Source of the DNA: an uncultured Succinatimonas sp.
Lineage (GTDB): Bacteria > Pseudomonadota > Gammaproteobacteria > Enterobacterales > Succinivibrionaceae
Direction of reading: 5' to 3'
Length of the DNA stretch: 5,893 bases
Assembly: GCA_902465145.1 (NCBI GenBank)
Contig: CABQMD010000060.1
Location: forward strand, 1-5,893
Shown here: piece by piece, positions 4,897 to 5,893 of the stretch
Layout of the letters: every line of letters starts with the position of its first letter
How positions within the stretch are numbered: the first letter of the stretch is position 1
Notes under the pieces: model-generated
Seen by the model: the letters and a program-made list of their open reading frames with translations, nothing else
Databases searched by the model: none
What the model was told of the DNA's origin: nothing
Position numbers and translations under genes: made by a program

Positions 4897-5280
4897 TTGG
4901 ATAAGAACATCAAGATCCTGATCGTGGATGATTTTTCCACGATGCGTCGCATCATCAAAAACCTCTTGCGAGATCTCGGATATAACAACACCTATGAGGC
5001 CGATGACGGAGCTACCGCTTTGCCTATGCTGGAATCCGGAGATTTTCAATTTGTGATCACCGATTGGAATATGCCGATCATGCAGGGCATTGATCTTTTA
5101 CGTGAAATCAGAAAAAGTCCGAAACTAAAAGCTATGCCGGTATTGATGGTGACGGCAGAGGCAAAGCGCGATCAGATCATCGAAGCTGCCAAAGCCGGTG
5201 TCAACGGTTACATAGTCAAGCCTTTTACCGCGGCTACGCTTAAGGAAAAGCTTGATAAGATTTTTGAACGTTTTGCATAA
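4897..5280 (+). CDS. cheY: Chemotaxis response regulator CheY
   Basis: CheY is phosphorylated by CheA and then binds FliM and FliN in the flagellar motor switch to change rotation. The product is a single receiver domain of 127 residues (E. coli CheY: 129). It contains [18 protein letters not shown] with the acidic pocket D11-D12, phosphoacceptor D56 in ITDWNMP, T86 in [12 protein letters not shown]105, and K108 in [11 protein letters not shown]. All catalytic positions are present, and DDFSTMRR and DWNMP are diagnostic of true CheY. The start is a TTG at 4897, with AAGGAG at 4883-4888 placed 8 nt upstream. The same frame is open upstream to a GTG at 4840, which would add 19 residues unlike any CheY N-terminus, so it was rejected. 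cheZ begins 8 bp after the stop, so the two are very likely co-transcribed. A sigma-28-like element lies upstream. Confidence 0.95.
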   Translation: MDKNIKILIVDDFSTMRRIIKNLLRDLGYNNTYEADDGATALPMLESGDFQFVITDWNMPIMQGIDLLREIRKSPKLKAMPVLMVTAEAKRDQIIEAAKAGVNGYIVKPFTAATLKEKLDKIFERFA

Positions 5281-5288
5281 GGTAGGCT

Positions 5289-5893
5289 ATGGACAACAAG
5301 GAAAACACAGCCTCCGTGACTGAGCATCTTTCTGTACAGGAAATGGACGAGATAAGGGATTTACTCGAAGCCGGAATGCAGGAAGAAGCTGAGGCTCAGT
5401 TTCTTGAAGTTGCAGGACGTTTGAAAAAAGATGATCTGTACAACGCTGTAGGTTCGCTTACACGAGATTTACATGAATCGCTTTTGAAATTTACCGAAGA
5501 CGACAGACTTAAAACCATTACCAATGTGGAAATGCCGGATGCTTCGGAACGTCTTAAAACTATCATCAATATGACAGGAGAAGCGGCCAACACTACTTTG
5601 GATGCAGTCGATGCTTGTATTCCGAAAATCCGGGATTTGGTTGCAGTGTTAGAAGATCTTCTGCCTGCCTGGAAAGAACTGATGAAGGGGCAAATAGACA
5701 GGAATACTTTCGTAGCGCTGTGCCATAAGGTTGATACCCTTATAAACAAAACCCAAAAGAGTTCGGATGATGTTTCGTCGCAATTAAACAGCATCATGAT
5801 GGCTCAAGGATATCAGGATTTAACAGGTCAAATGTTGCAAAAGGTCATCGGTTTGGTTTCGGAGGTTGAAGACAAACTGGTGAGTTTCTTAGT
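5289..5893 (+). CDS. cheZ: CheY-P phosphatase CheZ (3' end outside the window)
   Basis: CheZ is a dimeric, four-helix-bundle phosphatase that removes the phosphate from CheY-P and ends the switching signal. It is typical of beta- and gammaproteobacteria. The 201 visible codons have no stop before the window ends. The N-terminus is acidic (MDNKENTASVTEHLSVQEMDE). Long amphipathic helices follow, as expected for the bundle. The active-site stretch MMAQGYQDLTGQML places D177 and Q181 at the positions of E. coli D143 and Q147; Q inserts into the CheY active site. The catalytic Gln comes about 34 residues later than in E. coli, in line with the longer CheZ of polar flagellates. The C-terminal CheY-docking helix is not visible. 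The ATG is preceded by AAGGTAGG, which overlaps the cheY stop, so CheY and CheZ are probably translated together. Confidence 0.93.
   Translation, partial: MDNKENTASVTEHLSVQEMDEIRDLLEAGMQEEAEAQFLEVAGRLKKDDLYNAVGSLTRDLHESLLKFTEDDRLKTITNVEMPDASERLKTIINMTGEAANTTLDAVDACIPKIRDLVAVLEDLLPAWKELMKGQIDRNTFVALCHKVDTLINKTQKSSDDVSSQLNSIMMAQGYQDLTGQMLQKVIGLVSEVEDKLVSFL

Noticed and set aside
5396..5797. Minus-strand 133-codon frame in the last 500 bp
   Set aside because: It lies opposite cheZ, whose plus-strand frame is open to the window end and contains the CheZ active-site motif.

Overview
The window looks like chromosome from a motile, AT-rich gammaproteobacterium. DksA is close to the E. coli protein over most of its length and is followed by gluQ, as in enterobacteria. 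The flagellar order flhF-flhG-fliA-cheY-cheZ is the one found in polar flagellates such as Vibrio, Aeromonas, Shewanella and Pseudomonas. Protein character and base composition would suit Aeromonadales/Succinivibrionaceae, but that placement is a guess.

Layout. The left end (1-769) lies on the minus strand. It holds dksA, an intrinsic terminator, and the N-terminal third or so of gluQ, which runs off the window. A divergent, very AT-rich gap of nearly 680 bp (770-1447) follows. It holds an extended -10 promoter for dksA, several inverted repeats, a plus-strand intrinsic terminator with no recognised gene in front of it, and the flhF leader. The right part (1448-5893) lies on the plus strand: flhF (SRP-type GTPase), flhG (MinD-type ATPase), fliA (sigma-28), cheY (chemotaxis response regulator) and cheZ (CheY-P phosphatase), which is cut by the window end.

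How the genes work together. FlhF recruits and places the polar flagellar basal body, and FlhG limits flagellar number. FliA transcribes late flagellar and chemotaxis genes. CheY-P switches motor rotation and CheZ resets it. A sigma-28-like element in front of cheY suggests that FliA activates cheYZ directly. DksA is the RNA polymerase secondary-channel cofactor of the ppGpp response, and GluQRS modifies tRNA-Asp. They are neighbours, not obvious partners, of the motility genes.

Nothing in the window is a clearly new system. The parts worth a second look are the dksA-flhF intergenic region (orphan terminator, possible small RNA or 42-residue ORF, paired repeats) and an FlhG that lacks the usual N-terminal FlhF-activating motif. 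No mobile element, CRISPR array, tRNA or rRNA was seen.
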